This document shows positions 62,941 through 64,000 of a DNA stretch of 64,000 nucleotides, piece by piece. Source of the stretch: Bradyrhizobium daqingense (GTDB taxonomy: Bacteria > Pseudomonadota > Alphaproteobacteria > Rhizobiales > Xanthobacteraceae); NCBI RefSeq assembly GCF_021044685.1, contig NZ_CP088014.1, forward strand, positions 3,148,001 through 3,212,000. Reading direction: 5' to 3'. How positions within the stretch are numbered: position 1 is the first letter of the stretch; every line of letters begins with the position of its first letter. Under the pieces are notes generated by a model. That model was not told the origin of the DNA. It worked only from the letters and a program-made list of their open reading frames with translations, and made no database searches. Made by a program: the position numbers and the translations under genes.

Positions 62941-64000
62941 ATGCCGAAGTTTCGTTTGCGGATCAGGGGACGCCTGTACGCAGGCTTCATGGCCCTCGTG
63001 GCGGTCGGTCTGGTGATGGCGGTGGTTGCCGTCTGGAATTTGCGGACGGTGCAGGATCAGGTCGCAAGACAATCCGCGCTATCGGACAGCACGGCGCGGG
63101 TGCTGGAGATCTCGACCCATCTGCAGGCGATCCAGCGCGCCAATCTGCGCTACGTCTATGACGCCAATGAGTCCGCCATGAAGGAAGCCCAGGAGCGGGA
63201 AGCCGCGGCGACGGAGCTGTTGCAGGTCGGGGCCAAAGGCGCGCTCTCGGAGGAGCGGAAGAAGCTCTACAACGGCCTCATCGACGACATCGCCAAGATG
63301 CGACGCCTGCGCGACAATCTCGCCGACGCCGTCAATGAAGCGAGGACGGGCAAGGCGACGCTGCTGCCGAGCGGAGAGGACCTGGCCGTTAAGACGGGCA
63401 AGCTGGTCGATACGGCGCGCGCTGCCGTCGACGAAGACACCGCGGCCCTGGTCGCCGACCTCGAATCCAGGGTTCTCCTGGTCCGGATCGCAAACTGGCG
63501 TTTCCTGGCGCTGCGCGACGCGCAGGGACCGGCGAATTTCAGGGCGAGTGTGGACAGGGCGGCACAACGGCTCGCAGGCATCGAGAAGAGCCCGCAAGCC
63601 GCGGAGTTGCGCGCCACGCTCGCGCCGGTGAAGACCTCGCTCGGAATGTACAAATCCGCGTTCGAGACGACGTCGGCCGCGATGCTTCAGGCCGACGAGA
63701 TCTATCACAAGAGCCTCGCGCCGCTGATCGTCGACAGCATCGCCAGGCTCAAGGCCGCGGAAGTGACGCTGAAGACGGACTATCAGGACTCGCGCAGCCA
63801 TGCCGAAGCCGTGATCGCGGGCACGACGACCGTTCAGGAAGTCGCAGGCGGTCTCGCCATCCTGTTCGGCGGCATCGTCGCCTTCCTGATCGCCCGCAGC
63901 ATCGTCGGGCCGCTGGCCTCGATGACGCGCGCGATGGGGCAACTGGCCGGCGGCAATCTCGCGGTCGAGATTCCCGGGCGCGGCAAGGCCGACGAGATCG
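62941..64000 (+). CDS. Chemoreceptor-like membrane protein, N-terminal part (cut by window end)
   Basis: At least 353 residues, open to base 64000. TM1 at about 13-33 (LYAGFMALVAVGLVMAVVAV), a periplasmic helical domain (34-300) and TM2 near 301-320 (GGLAILFGGIVAFLIARS) followed by a HAMP-like start IVGPLASMTRAMGQLAGGNL. This is the layout of methyl-accepting chemotaxis proteins; a sensor kinase is possible since the signalling domain is not visible. 257 bases downstream of the phytochrome with no other gene between. Confidence 0.8.
   Translation, partial: MPKFRLRIRGRLYAGFMALVAVGLVMAVVAVWNLRTVQDQVARQSALSDSTARVLEISTHLQAIQRANLRYVYDANESAMKEAQEREAAATELLQVGAKGALSEERKKLYNGLIDDIAKMRRLRDNLADAVNEARTGKATLLPSGEDLAVKTGKLVDTARAAVDEDTAALVADLESRVLLVRIANWRFLALRDAQGPANFRASVDRAAQRLAGIEKSPQAAELRATLAPVKTSLGMYKSAFETTSAAMLQADEIYHKSLAPLIVDSIARLKAAEVTLKTDYQDSRSHAEAVIAGTTTVQEVAGGLAILFGGIVAFLIARSIVGPLASMTRAMGQLAGGNLAVEIPGRGKADEI

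Overview
The window is GC-rich chromosomal DNA of a slow-growing rhizobial alphaproteobacterium, most likely Bradyrhizobium or a close relative in the Nitrobacteraceae. The evidence is the petA-fbcH pair with cytochrome b and c1 fused in one frame, a fused trpE(G) behind a Trp-Trp leader peptide, the smc / dsbA-like / dciA / mutY block, a bacteriophytochrome with an HWE kinase, and many 'GTCATTCCGGG'- and 'GTCATTGCGAGG'-type intergenic palindromes. This is inferred from gene content; no database search was run.

Layout. 1-5 kb: tail of an esterase, a DODA-type dioxygenase, a SemiSWEET sugar carrier, the glycogen pair glgC-glgA (ATGA overlap) and a secreted Gly/Tyr-rich protein. 5-12.7 kb: an organosulfur-type uptake and cleavage cluster with three substrate-binding proteins, one permease, one ATPase, an acyl-CoA-dehydrogenase-like flavoenzyme and an SsuD-like FMN monooxygenase. 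13-22 kb: single metabolic genes (CmcJ/NvfI-like oxygenase, Gfo/Idh oxidoreductase, branched-chain-type binding protein, UvrA2-like ATPase, amine/amino-acid oxidase, SMP-30 lactonase). 22.3-24.1 kb: leuA behind a short ORF with six Leu codons in eight and competing stems, a likely attenuator. 24.3-26.2 kb: TRAP binding protein and a Spy/CpxP-like protein.

26.3-31.6 kb is the accessory part. It begins at tRNA-Lys(CTT), followed at once by a decayed tyrosine-recombinase tail, then two LysR genes (one frameshifted) around a quinone-oxidoreductase-type gene, and a GFA protein. It looks like an eroded islet at a tRNA.

31.7-43.5 kb returns to core genes: a run trmL-queE-queD-hemF-HAD that joins two tRNA position-34 modification pathways to heme synthesis, the bc1 complex, a dienelactone hydrolase, trpL-trpE(G) and apt. 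43.5-54.8 kb: two tandem ParA-like ATPases, one with a degenerate Walker A, lemA with an M48 protease, an Rsm22-like methyltransferase, smc, a DsbA-like protein, dciA and mutY. 55-64 kb: thioesterase, flavin monooxygenase, GST, LysR with a divergent SnoaL-like gene, a DUF1127 protein, then a light-sensing pair (heme oxygenase making biliverdin and the bacteriophytochrome that binds it) behind a sequence matching the EcfG general-stress promoter, and finally the N-terminal part of a chemoreceptor-like protein cut by the window end.

No CRISPR array, rRNA or intact mobile element was seen. The strongest items for follow-up are the leuA leader, the EcfG-like promoter of the phytochrome operon, the tRNA-Lys islet with its integrase relic, the ParA-like pair, and a 32-residue membrane peptide ORF with a strong ribosome-binding site at 5050-5148.
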